DNA from: Geobacillus vulcani PSS1
GTDB lineage: Bacteria > Bacillota > Bacilli > Bacillales > Anoxybacillaceae
NCBI RefSeq assembly: GCF_000733845.1
Contig: NZ_JPOI01000001.1
Location: 3,101,001-3,165,000 of the forward strand
Direction: 5' to 3'
DNA: 64,000 bases
Shown: piece by piece, positions 56,564 through 64,000 of the stretch
Layout: each line of letters starts with the position of its first letter
Position numbering within the stretch: the first letter of the stretch is position 1
The notes under the pieces: generated by a model
Database searches by the model: none
What the model was told of the DNA's origin: nothing
Seen by the model: only the letters and a program-made list of their open reading frames with translations
Program-made: the position numbers and the translations under genes

Positions 56564-57839
56564 CTTCCGTCGCCTCCATTCCGGTCAAAAAGTACACCGT
56601 ATCAAGCACCACTTTGCCAGCAACGCGCACCACATCCTCGCGCGTCACTTGATCGGTGCCGGCAAGCCATTCATCGATCGGGCGCTTTCGCGTTGAGACG
56701 ACGTTATGGTACAACACTTCGACAAGCCCGCGCGGCGTATCGAGCGTCTCAAGCAACTGGTTGCGGATGACTGCTTTCGTCTGCGCCATTTCTTCATCCG
56801 TGAAATCGCCGTTTTTCATCGCCTGCATCTGTTCATCGATGATGCGGCGCGCCTTTTCATAATTGGCTGGCTCAATGCCGGACATGACCAACAAAAGCCC
56901 TTTATGGCTTTCAAGACGGGAAGCGGCATAATAAGCAAGACTCGCCTTCTCACGGACGTTGATGAACAGCTTCGAATGGGAAAAACCGCCAAAAATGCCG
57001 TTAAACATTTGCAAGGCGTAATAATCGTCATCTTCATACGTCACATTCGTCCGATAGCCGATGTTGAGCTTTCCTTGCTTCACGTCCTGCCGCTCAATGA
57101 CTTCGCGGACTTCCCCTTGCGGCTTGACAGAAACCGATGATGCGCGCGCCTGCTTTGGACGATCCGGCAAGGAAAACCGCTGCTTCACCGCATCGAGCAC
57201 CGTCTCTTCAACTACATCGCCAATGACATATAGATCCAATTCATCTTCGGCCAGCGCCCGTTCATAATAGCGATACAGCCCTTCCGCCGTGATGCCGTCC
57301 ACGTCTTCAAGCTCTCCGTTTGGCGAGAGGGCGTACGGTTCGCCTTGACACATTTCTTCTACGAGGCGCATGTTCGCATAGCGCATTTTGTCATCATATA
57401 CCGCCTGAATGCGTTGGCGGAGCGCCCGCTTCTCCTGCTCGACAATGTCGGTGACAAACCGGCCGCCATCAAGCGCCGGGCGGAACAGAAGATCAGCCAA
57501 GAGCTGAAGCGCTTTCGCAAGAAGCGGCGTTTGCTGCGGCAAAAATCGTTCATTGGCAACATCAATGCGAATCGTCATGATATGATGTTCGCCCTTTTTC
57601 GCTAAATCGACGTTCAGCGTCGCCCCGTACAATTCATCCAAATAGGTGCGCAGCGCCTTGACGCTCGGATAGTCCGCCGTACCGCTTTGCAGGACGTATG
57701 GCAAAAGCGCCCGCAGCGTGACCGTCTCTTTGGCAAGAGGGGCCTTCATTTTCCAAACGATCGTGTTCGTTTTGTACTTATCGGTCGAAATTGTATGGAC
57801 GCGTATCGGTCCGACCGCTGTGACTTTTTCGTCGACCAA
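56544..57839 (-). CDS. ymfF: M16-family peptidase-like protein YmfF (no zinc motif)
   Basis: The 431-residue protein has the M16 fold with the conserved R-Y-like IGYRTNVTYEDDDYYALQMFNGIFGG and SHSKLFINVREKASLAYYAASR segments, but no H-x-x-E-H is present. It is presumably the non-catalytic partner of YmfH. Start is TTG at 57839 with GGAGGAG nearby. It is transcribed first in the ymfF-ymfH pair. Confidence 0.9.
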   Translation of the reverse strand: MVDEKVTAVGPIRVHTISTDKYKTNTIVWKMKAPLAKETVTLRALLPYVLQSGTADYPSVKALRTYLDELYGATLNVDLAKKGEHHIMTIRIDVANERFLPQQTPLLAKALQLLADLLFRPALDGGRFVTDIVEQEKRALRQRIQAVYDDKMRYANMRLVEEMCQGEPYALSPNGELEDVDGITAEGLYRYYERALAEDELDLYVIGDVVEETVLDAVKQRFSLPDRPKQARASSVSVKPQGEVREVIERQDVKQGKLNIGYRTNVTYEDDDYYALQMFNGIFGGFSHSKLFINVREKASLAYYAASRLESHKGLLLVMSGIEPANYEKARRIIDEQMQAMKNGDFTDEEMAQTKAVIRNQLLETLDTPRGLVEVLYHNVVSTRKRPIDEWLAGTDQVTREDVVRVAGKVVLDTVYFLTGMEATEDGKTGV

Positions 57840-57951
57840 TCCAACTCCTCCTTACTTTTTCTCTTTGCAAACATAGACTATCTTTATTGTAAAGCGTCTT
57901 ATCAACAATATACCTTTTGCCAATGGAAAAATGCAAATCATTCCATTCAGC

Positions 57952-57986
57952 AAAAAACGGCCGTCCGTTTTTCGGACAGCCGTTTT
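57952..57986 (-). terminator. Rho-independent terminator after nupQ
   Basis: On the minus strand AAACGGCTGTCCG pairs with CGGACGGCCGTTT around a five-base loop, followed by TTTTTTGC. It follows the nupQ stop codon by two bases. Confidence 0.9.
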
Positions 57987-57988
57987 CA

Positions 57989-58948
57989 TCACCGTTTTCC
58001 TTTGATGTATGGCGTGCCGGCCGCTTTCGGCGCCTCAGCGCGGCCGATGAAGCCCGCCAGCGCCAAAATGGTGAGCGCATAAGGAGCGATGAGCAAGTAA
58101 ACGGTCGGGACGTTTTTCAAAAACGGAATCGTTTGCCCGACGATGCTCAAGCTTTGCGCCAACCCGAAAAAGAGCGCCGCCCCCATCGCACCGATCGGAT
58201 GCCATTTGCCGAAAATCATCGCCGCAAGCGCCATAAATCCGTGCCCAGAAATCGTCGCGTGGCTGAAATCGCGGGAAATGATCGTCGCGTATACCGCACC
58301 GCCCAAGCCGCCGAGCGCGCCGCTGATCATCACAGCAATATAGCGCATTTTGGCGACATGAATCCCCATCGTATCCGCCGCCATCGGATGTTCGCCAACG
58401 GCGCGCAGCCGCAGACCGAACGGCGTTTTGTAAATGACATACCATGACACAAACGCCAGTGCAATGGCGATATACGACGGCGCGTACGCGTTGGAAAACA
58501 ACAGTGGCCCGATAACAGGAATGTCGCTTAACACCGGCACGTCAATTTTGTCAAACCCGACTTGAATTTGGTCCGTTTGTCCTTTGCCATACATTTTCTT
58601 CACTAAAAACAGCGACAGGCCAAGCGCCAAAAAGTTGATCGCCACCCCGCTGACGACTTGATCAGCGCGAAACGTGACCGACGCAACCGCGTGCAGCAGG
58701 GAAAATACGGCACCGACCACCATGGCAGCCAATAAAGCAAGCCACGGCGTCCATTCGCCAAACCGATCGGCAAACGTCAAATTGAAGACAATGCCGACAA
58801 ACGCGCCGATGGTCATCAATCCTTCAAGCCCGATATTGACGACGCCGGACCGTTCGCTAAACACGCCGCCAAGAGCGGTGAAAATGAGGGGAGCCGCAAA
58901 GAAAATCGTTGTCGGGATAATCGTTTGCAAGACGTCATACACGCTCAC
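57989..58948 (-). CDS. nupQ: Nucleoside ABC transporter permease NupQ
   Basis: The 319 aa have nine to ten membrane segments with the conserved ERSGVVNIGLEGLMTIGAF motif of the BPD-2 family permeases (YufQ/NupQ). With NupP, NupO and NupN it forms a guanosine/nucleoside importer. GTG start with AAAGGGGGCGG. It is adjacent to nupP with no gap, as in the B. subtilis nupNOPQ operon. Confidence 0.93.
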   Translation of the reverse strand: MSVYDVLQTIIPTTIFFAAPLIFTALGGVFSERSGVVNIGLEGLMTIGAFVGIVFNLTFADRFGEWTPWLALLAAMVVGAVFSLLHAVASVTFRADQVVSGVAINFLALGLSLFLVKKMYGKGQTDQIQVGFDKIDVPVLSDIPVIGPLLFSNAYAPSYIAIALAFVSWYVIYKTPFGLRLRAVGEHPMAADTMGIHVAKMRYIAVMISGALGGLGGAVYATIISRDFSHATISGHGFMALAAMIFGKWHPIGAMGAALFFGLAQSLSIVGQTIPFLKNVPTVYLLIAPYALTILALAGFIGRAEAPKAAGTPYIKGKR

Positions 58949-59998
58949 TTACTCCGCCCCCTTTTGCCAACGAGATAGCAACCAGCGGATCATGTAGCTG
59001 GATGCAACAAAGAAAATAATGAGCGCGATAATAATATCGACGAGTTCGGTCGGCACACCGGCACTTGACGGCATTTCCAGCGCCCCGACTTTCAAGGCGC
59101 CAAACAACAAGGCGGAGAGCAAAATGCCAAACGCGTTGTTTCCCCCGATCAAGGCCACCGCGATGCCATCAAATCCAAGACCGGTAAAGCCAGCTTTCGT
59201 GGAGATGTTTCCAAATGTGCCAAGCCCCTCCATCGCCCCGGCGACACCGGCAAATGCGCCGGAGATGACCATCGCTAAAATGATGTTGGCGCGCACATTC
59301 ATGCCGGCGTACTGTGACGCGTGCTGATTGAAACCGACCGCCCGCAGCTCAAACCCTTTCGTCGTCCGCTCAAGCAAAAACCACATGACAAACGCGGCAG
59401 CGACAGCGATGAAAATGCCGTAATGCATGGTGGAGTGATGCGTAATGGCATCGAAAAAGTCGGAGTGAAGCGATGCGCTTTCTTTCACCGGCTTTGATTT
59501 AAATCCCTCATCAGACAAAACGGAACGGATGATGGCGTTCGTCACATGCAAGGCAATATAGTTCATCATGATCGTAATAATGACTTCATGCACTTTCAAA
59601 TACGCCTTCAGCACGCCCGGAATCAAGCCCCACAGCGCTCCGGCCAACGCGGCGGCCAACAGGGCGAGCGGCAAATGGATGATTTTGGGCAAATCAAAGG
59701 ACACCCCGACCCAAACAGCCGCCAGCCAGCCGACGATCAGCTGCCCTTCGACCCCGATGTTAAACAAGCCGGTGCGAAAGGCAAACGCCACCGCCAAGCC
59801 GGTTAAAATGTATGGCGTCGTCTGGCGGATCGTTTCGCCGATATAGTACGTATCGCCAAACGCTCCGTACACGAGAGCGGAAAAGCCGGCGATCGGATTG
59901 TAGCCGCTTGCGAGCATCACGATCGAGCCGGCGATCATGCCAAGAAGAACGGCCAACAATGGAATCAAAAATTGCTGGAGACGATTCGACTTCATCAC
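58949..59998 (-). CDS. nupP: Nucleoside ABC transporter permease NupP
   Basis: This is the second permease, of the same family, with GLFNIGVEGQLIVGWLAAVWVG and GFDGIAVALIGGNNAFG. The 349 aa (or 348 from the ATG at 59995) have about eight to ten membrane helices. A GTG at 59998 or the ATG after it is possible; both overlap the nupO stop codon (TGA at 59995-59997). It directly precedes nupQ. Confidence 0.92.
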   Translation of the reverse strand: MMKSNRLQQFLIPLLAVLLGMIAGSIVMLASGYNPIAGFSALVYGAFGDTYYIGETIRQTTPYILTGLAVAFAFRTGLFNIGVEGQLIVGWLAAVWVGVSFDLPKIIHLPLALLAAALAGALWGLIPGVLKAYLKVHEVIITIMMNYIALHVTNAIIRSVLSDEGFKSKPVKESASLHSDFFDAITHHSTMHYGIFIAVAAAFVMWFLLERTTKGFELRAVGFNQHASQYAGMNVRANIILAMVISGAFAGVAGAMEGLGTFGNISTKAGFTGLGFDGIAVALIGGNNAFGILLSALLFGALKVGALEMPSSAGVPTELVDIIIALIIFFVASSYMIRWLLSRWQKGAE

Positions 59999-61521
59999 GA
60001 CACACCTGCTTCCTTCCGTTTGCTTCCGGCCATCAACAGCCCGAGCTCTTGTTCCGTCGTTTCTTTCGGATCGACGATGGCCACGATGCTTCCTTCATAA
60101 ATGACGGCGATCCGATCGCTGACGTTCATCACTTCGTCGAGCTCAAACGAAACGAGCAGCACCGCTTTCCCGCGGTCTCGCTGTTCAATGAGCCGCTTAT
60201 GAATAAACTCAATCGCTCCGACGTCAAGCCCCCTCGTCGGCTGAGCAGCGATCAACAAGTCCGGGTCGCGATCGACTTCGCGGCCGATGATCGCTTTTTG
60301 CTGGTTTCCGCCCGATAACGCCCGCGCCTTCGTATATTCATCCGGTGTGCGCACATCAAACTCGCGGATAAGCTGGCGCGCTTTTTCGTAAATGGCTTGA
60401 AAATTCAACAGACCCCGTTTCGAGTACGGCGGCTGATAGTACGTTTGCAGCACCATGTTTTCGCCGATCGGAAAGTCAAGGACAAGCCCGTGCTTATGCC
60501 GATCTTGCGGAATATGGCCGACGCCGGCTTCGATGATTTTGCGCGGCGGCAAATTCGTAATGTCTCGGCCGTTGAGGCGGATTGTCCCTGATTCCGCTTT
60601 GATCAAGCCGGTTATAGCTTCAATAAGCTCGGTCTGCCCATTGCCGTCGACTCCGGCAATGCCGACGATCTCGCCCGCGTGCACCGTCAAGTTCAAACCA
60701 TTGACCGTTTTGATTCCACGCGCGTCCTTGACGACTAAATTTTGAATTTCCAACACGGGTTTCCCCGGTTCAGCCGGTTTCTTAGCGGTTGTAAACTGCA
60801 CCTCGCGGCCGACCATGAGCGCCGCCAGTTCGTTCGGATTCGTCTCAGCCACATTGAGCGTCGCAATTCCTTTGCCGCGGCGGATGACGGTGACGCGGTC
60901 GCACACTTCCATAATTTCTTTGAGCTTGTGCGTAATTAAAATGATGGATTTCCCTTCGCGGACGAGCGTGCGCATAATTTGCATGAGCTCGCGAATTTCC
61001 TGAGGCGTCAACACCGCTGTCGGTTCGTCAAAAATCAAAATATCGGCCCCACGGTAGAGCGTCTTTAAAATTTCCACGCGCTGCTGCATGCCAACAGAAA
61101 TATCGGCGATCTTTGCTGTCGGATCGACCGCGAGTCCATATCGTTCCGACAATTCGCGCACTTCGCGCTCCGCCCGCTTCATATCGATCGTCCCGGCCCG
61201 CGTCGGTTCACTGCCTAAAATAATGTTTTCCGTCACGGTGAACGTATCGACGAGCATAAAGTGCTGATGCACCATGCCGATGCCGAGATCATTGGCGACA
61301 TTCGGGTCGGTGATGCGCACCGGCTTTCCTTTCACGCGGATTTCACCGCCGTCCGGTTGGTATAACCCAAACAGCACGTTCATGAGCGTCGATTTGCCAG
61401 CCCCGTTTTCGCCAAGCAGAGCGTGAATCTCCCCCTTTTTCACTTGCAGCGTAATGTTGTCGTTGGCGACAAACGTGCCAAACACCTTGCGGATATTGAG
61501 CATTTCAATCACGTATTCCAA
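59995..61521 (-). CDS. nupO: Nucleoside ABC transporter ATPase NupO (tandem domains)
   Basis: Two fused ABC ATPase domains make up 508 aa. The first has an intact Walker A GENGAGKST and signature ISVGMQQR, Walker B ILIFDEPTAVL; the second has a degenerate P-loop (GVDGNGQTE) and LSGGNQQK. This is typical of sugar/nucleoside CUT2-like importers. I use the TTG at 61521 because AAGGAG is eight bases upstream and the family starts there (EYVIEMLNIRK); a GTG nine bases earlier overlaps that site. Confidence 0.94.
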   Translation of the reverse strand: MEYVIEMLNIRKVFGTFVANDNITLQVKKGEIHALLGENGAGKSTLMNVLFGLYQPDGGEIRVKGKPVRITDPNVANDLGIGMVHQHFMLVDTFTVTENIILGSEPTRAGTIDMKRAEREVRELSERYGLAVDPTAKIADISVGMQQRVEILKTLYRGADILIFDEPTAVLTPQEIRELMQIMRTLVREGKSIILITHKLKEIMEVCDRVTVIRRGKGIATLNVAETNPNELAALMVGREVQFTTAKKPAEPGKPVLEIQNLVVKDARGIKTVNGLNLTVHAGEIVGIAGVDGNGQTELIEAITGLIKAESGTIRLNGRDITNLPPRKIIEAGVGHIPQDRHKHGLVLDFPIGENMVLQTYYQPPYSKRGLLNFQAIYEKARQLIREFDVRTPDEYTKARALSGGNQQKAIIGREVDRDPDLLIAAQPTRGLDVGAIEFIHKRLIEQRDRGKAVLLVSFELDEVMNVSDRIAVIYEGSIVAIVDPKETTEQELGLLMAGSKRKEAGVS

Positions 61522-61558
61522 GCGATTCACTCCTTACTCAAGCAAGGTCAAAATCACA

Positions 61559-61637
61559 AAATGAAAGGCGACAGCGAAACCGCCGCCCTTCATTTCATGA
61601 TTTTGAAGAAGGCTAGCGGTGCGCACTAGCCTTCTTC
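61559..61637 (-). other. Two stem-loops between nupN and nupO
   Basis: Stem 1 is a perfect 12-bp repeat, GAAGAAGGCTAG (61605-61616) and CTAGCCTTCTTC (61626-61637). Stem 2 pairs AAATGAAAGGCG (61559-61570) with CGCCCTTCATTT (61584-61595). Neither is followed by a long T run. They probably stabilise or partly terminate the nupN message, so that the binding protein is made in excess over the transporter; this is inference. Confidence 0.6.
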
Positions 61638-61648
61638 GCCGTTGTTCG

Positions 61649-62746
61649 TCACTTGATCGTCGCAGCGAATTGTTCATACTCTTTCCGGTTTGTCGGAACT
61701 TTCACTTCGCCTTTGATGATTTTTTGCTTCCATTCGTCAACTGTTTTTAACACGTTCTCCGGAATGTTGTCTTGTGTCGGGGCAATGCCGACCCCATTTT
61801 CCGGCAGCCCGTACTCAATCGTTTTGCCGCCTGGGAAGTCGCCCTCTTTCGCCCGTTTCGCCGTGTCATAGACAGCAACGTCGACACGCTTCACCATCGA
61901 GGTGAGCGTTACGTTGTACGTTTTGCCGCCGACTTTCACTTCTCCCTCCGGCGCTTGGTCTTTGTCAACACCGATGACCCAAATTTCGCGGTTTGGATCT
62001 TTCTTCTTCAAATCTTTCGCTTCCGAGAAGACGCCGTTCCCAGTCGCTCCAGCTGCATGGTAGATGATGTCGACGCCAGACGCGTACATGCTCGAGGCGA
62101 TCGCTTTCCCTTTATCCGCTTGGTCGAACGCCCCGGCGTATTGTACTTCCACAGTCGCCTTCGGATTGACCGCTTTCACGCCGGCGCGGAATCCGCTTTC
62201 GAATTTTTCGATCAACGGAATCTCCATCCCACCGACAAAGCCGATTTTATTCGTTTTCGTCATTAACCCGGCGACAACACCGACAAGGAACGAGCCTTCA
62301 TGTTCCTTGAACGTGATGCTGGCGACATTTGGCTCGTCAACAACCGTGTCGACGATGGCGAAATGTTTTTTCGGGTTTTGCTTGGCGACTTCTTTCACCG
62401 CGTCGCCCATCAAATACCCGATGCCGAAAATGAGGTCAAAGTCGCTGCGCACAAGCTTGTTTAAGTTCGTGGCATAGTCAGCATCGCTCGATGACTGCAA
62501 GTAGTCGTAGCCGCCGCGGCCTTTTTCAAGCCCGTTGTCTTTGCCGAACTTTTGCAGCCCTTCCCAAGCCGACTGGTTGAACGATTTGTCGTCAATGCCG
62601 CCGACGTCGGTGACCATGGCGACGCTGAACGTATCTTTCTGATTGCCGCCTCCCGCATTGTTGCCGGCTTGTCCGCAGGCGCTAAGCAGCGTGCCAGCGG
62701 CAAGCAGGACGGACAACACCAATCCGATTCGCTTTTTCACATTCAT
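61649..62746 (-). CDS. nupN: Nucleoside-binding lipoprotein NupN
   Basis: The 365 aa have a lipoprotein signal ([21 protein letters not shown]) with lipobox L-S-A-C and lipidated Cys24, then a BMP family (PnrA-like) periplasmic-binding fold that begins [26 protein letters not shown]. It captures nucleosides for NupOPQ. Start ATG with GGGGG. A possible -10 (TATACT, 62779-62784) exists with a weak -35, so it may be transcribed on its own or with nupR, which ends 77 bases upstream. Confidence 0.94.
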   Translation of the reverse strand: MNVKKRIGLVLSVLLAAGTLLSACGQAGNNAGGGNQKDTFSVAMVTDVGGIDDKSFNQSAWEGLQKFGKDNGLEKGRGGYDYLQSSSDADYATNLNKLVRSDFDLIFGIGYLMGDAVKEVAKQNPKKHFAIVDTVVDEPNVASITFKEHEGSFLVGVVAGLMTKTNKIGFVGGMEIPLIEKFESGFRAGVKAVNPKATVEVQYAGAFDQADKGKAIASSMYASGVDIIYHAAGATGNGVFSEAKDLKKKDPNREIWVIGVDKDQAPEGEVKVGGKTYNVTLTSMVKRVDVAVYDTAKRAKEGDFPGGKTIEYGLPENGVGIAPTQDNIPENVLKTVDEWKQKIIKGEVKVPTNRKEYEQFAATIK

Positions 62747-62823
62747 TACCCCCTAGCTTAAAAATTTGTTCCTTAATTAGTATAAAGCTTCCGCTCTCTT
62801 TCTATGTACCCATTTTCACCCCC

Positions 62824-63555
62824 TTAAAAGCTGAACCGCTTCCGCATGACATGGAAGCTGAACTTGTCGGAGCGGAAGTAGTTGACGGAATAAAAAATCG
62901 GCTCATCGTTTTTATCGAAATGCATTTGCTTGAGCACAAGCAGCGCCGTTTCTGGGTCGCATTGCAAAATCGGCGACACTTTTTCGTGATAGCCGAGCGG
63001 CACGATGCGCGCGACCGCATAGGCGATGTCGCGATGCGTTTGGTTGTGCAAGTTTTCAAACAGCGACTCATGTTCATAGGAGATGCCCTTTGGCAAATAT
63101 TTGCATAAAATTTTATCCAAGCAATACACGACCGGCTCCCCATCGGCGGTGCGCACCCGCTCGATGAGCAACAAATTCTCGTCCGGCCGGCATTGGAAGC
63201 GGCGCATATCGTCTTCCGTCGGCTGTTGGATGGAGGAAGACAAAAAAATCGTTCCTGGCTTGCGCCCCGCTTGGCGAATCATATCCGTGACGCTTGAGAG
63301 CTGCTCGATGCCGGACGTAAACAGCGGACGGGCGTTGACAAACGTTCCGACGCCGTGGCGGCGGATGATAATGTTTTCTTCTTCAAGCACCCGCAGCGCT
63401 TCCCTCAATGTCGCCCGGCTGACGCCAAGTTGTTTGGCAAGTTCAAACTCGGACGGCAGTTTTTGCTTTTCTTTGTACACTCCCGTTTCAATATCACGCT
63501 TGATGCGATCAATCACTTGCAAGTAAAGGTGGCGGCTGTCTGATTTGATTGACAT
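62824..63555 (-). CDS. nupR: GntR/HutC-family regulator NupR (YmfC-like)
   Basis: The 243 aa have an N-terminal winged helix ([42 protein letters not shown], about residues 33-73) and a C-terminal UTRA ligand-binding domain ([21 protein letters not shown]). In B. subtilis the protein encoded next to spoIIIE was named NupR and, as I recall, represses the nup operon; here it adjoins both spoIIIE and nup, which supports that job. The ATG at 63555 follows GGAGGACG; the frame is open 19 codons upstream without homology. Confidence 0.87.
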   Translation of the reverse strand: MSIKSDSRHLYLQVIDRIKRDIETGVYKEKQKLPSEFELAKQLGVSRATLREALRVLEEENIIIRRHGVGTFVNARPLFTSGIEQLSSVTDMIRQAGRKPGTIFLSSSIQQPTEDDMRRFQCRPDENLLLIERVRTADGEPVVYCLDKILCKYLPKGISYEHESLFENLHNQTHRDIAYAVARIVPLGYHEKVSPILQCDPETALLVLKQMHFDKNDEPIFYSVNYFRSDKFSFHVMRKRFSF

Positions 63556-63590
63556 GACAACGTCCTCCGTGTTACGCATTTCCGTTGAGA

Positions 63591-63602
63591 TCAGACCTCT
63601 GA
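63591..63602. promoter_or_regulatory. Candidate NupR operator
   Basis: TCAGACCTCTGA, an inverted repeat of TCAGA arms with a two-base centre, lies about 35 bases upstream of the nupR start. GntR-family regulators bind short palindromes of this size. No experimental or comparative support from within the window. Confidence 0.3.
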
Positions 63603-63731
63603 CATTAGACATATAACCTTTTTGAGATTACTATATCATTTTTTACTGAGCAAATAAATAGGTGATATCAAATTTTGTCGAAGAAAAAGAAATAGGATTG
63701 GCAGCGCTTCCAATAAGATGTATGATTGAAC

Positions 63732-63754
63732 GGGCAGGCTTTTTTCGCCCGCCC
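63732..63754. terminator. GC-rich hairpin after spoIIIE, possible weak terminator
   Basis: GGGCAGGC pairs with GCCCGCCC (with a wobble) around a TTTTTTC loop. The T run is in the loop rather than after the stem, so termination is uncertain. Confidence 0.4.
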
Positions 63755-63764
63755 CTTTTCCTAT

Positions 63765-64000
63765 TTATGATGTCTTTTTTAAATCTTCCTTCGACCAAAG
63801 AACAGCGCGCGGCTTGCTTCCTTCATACGGGCCGACGACGCCGCGCTCCTCCATGGCATCAATGAGCCGAGCGGCGCGATTGTAACCGATGCGGAAGCGG
63901 CGCTGCAGCATCGAGACAGAGGCGCTTTGCATTTCCACAACAAGACGGACCGCCTCATCGTACAACTCATCTTCAAGGGCTGAGGAAGCCGGTTCGCTGT
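63765..64000 (-). CDS. spoIIIE: DNA translocase SpoIIIE (C-terminal end, runs off the window)
   Basis: SpoIIIE pumps the chromosome into the forespore. The last 78 residues are present, [19 protein letters not shown] to the end. They form the FtsK gamma winged helix that reads the SRS/KOPS sequences: [40 protein letters not shown]. That block is nearly identical to remembered B. subtilis SpoIIIE. The nupR position next to it agrees with B. subtilis synteny. An SftA paralogue is a less likely alternative. Confidence 0.9.
   Translation of the reverse strand, partial: SEPASSALEDELYDEAVRLVVEMQSASVSMLQRRFRIGYNRAARLIDAMEERGVVGPYEGSKPRAVLWSKEDLKKTS

Overview
The window is a stretch of chromosome from a moderately GC-rich, spore-forming Bacillaceae member, most likely Geobacillus of the kaustophilus/thermoleovorans/stearothermophilus group. 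The evidence is the sporulation genes (spoVK, cotE, spoVS, sirA, spoIIIE, a Spo0E-like gene), the Gram-positive glnR-glnA pair with GlnR operators, strong AGGAGG-type ribosome binding sites, and a gene order that follows the Bacillus subtilis spoIIIE-recA-mutSL-miaA-glnA-lexA-tkt arc in inverted orientation. A group II intron inside recA is also a feature I recall being reported for G. kaustophilus. Almost every gene is on the minus strand.

Layout from left to right. 1-620: start of ccdA and a Spo0E-like phosphatase. 654-4192: a BmrC/BmrD-like heterodimeric ABC exporter. 4318-9538: yneF, sirA, tkt, ynzC and the divergent SOS locus yneB-yneA / lexA with three LexA boxes. 9603-13987: glnA-glnR with two GlnR operators, ynbB and hflX. 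14146-15735: two membrane proteins. 15892-23490: a six-gene acyl-CoA catabolic operon (two ligases, dehydrogenase, CaiB/racemase, 3-hydroxyacyl-CoA dehydrogenase, thiolase). 23677-26159: spoVK, hfq, miaA. 26211-26440: a non-coding relic resembling an IS200/IS605 element. 26656-31288: chemoreceptor, MFS exporter, LysM-NlpC/P60 hydrolase. 31510-39061: mutL, mutS, cotE, ricA, miaB. 39257-43294: korB-korA, an M19 dipeptidase and spoVS. 43423-45875: ymdB and rny. 46412-50245: recA split by a 2.79-kb group II intron that encodes an RT-maturase-HNH protein. 50424-57839: cinA, pgsA, ymfM (rodZ-like), ymfK, ymfJ, ymfI, ymfH, ymfF. 57989-63555: nupQ-nupP-nupO-nupN nucleoside importer and its likely GntR repressor. 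63765-64000: the 3' end of spoIIIE.

How the genes work together. lexA, yneA-yneB and recA form an SOS circuit whose operators are visible; functional RecA depends on splicing of the intron. miaA, miaB, ricA, rny and ymdB are tRNA and mRNA maturation functions. glnR-glnA control nitrogen assimilation. The acyl-CoA operon lacks an enoyl-CoA hydratase and ETF, so those steps must be supplied from elsewhere. The accessory insertions relative to B. subtilis synteny are the bmrCD-like pair, the acyl-CoA operon, the receptor/MFS/hydrolase block, korAB plus the dipeptidase, the intron and the nup operon.

The most notable items are the intron in recA, the orphan IS605-like RNA-element relic next to miaA, and a small MITE-like inverted-repeat element upstream of rny. 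No tRNA, rRNA or CRISPR array was seen. Promoters, operators and terminators listed were found by eye. Family assignments are from remembered family features, not from database searches.
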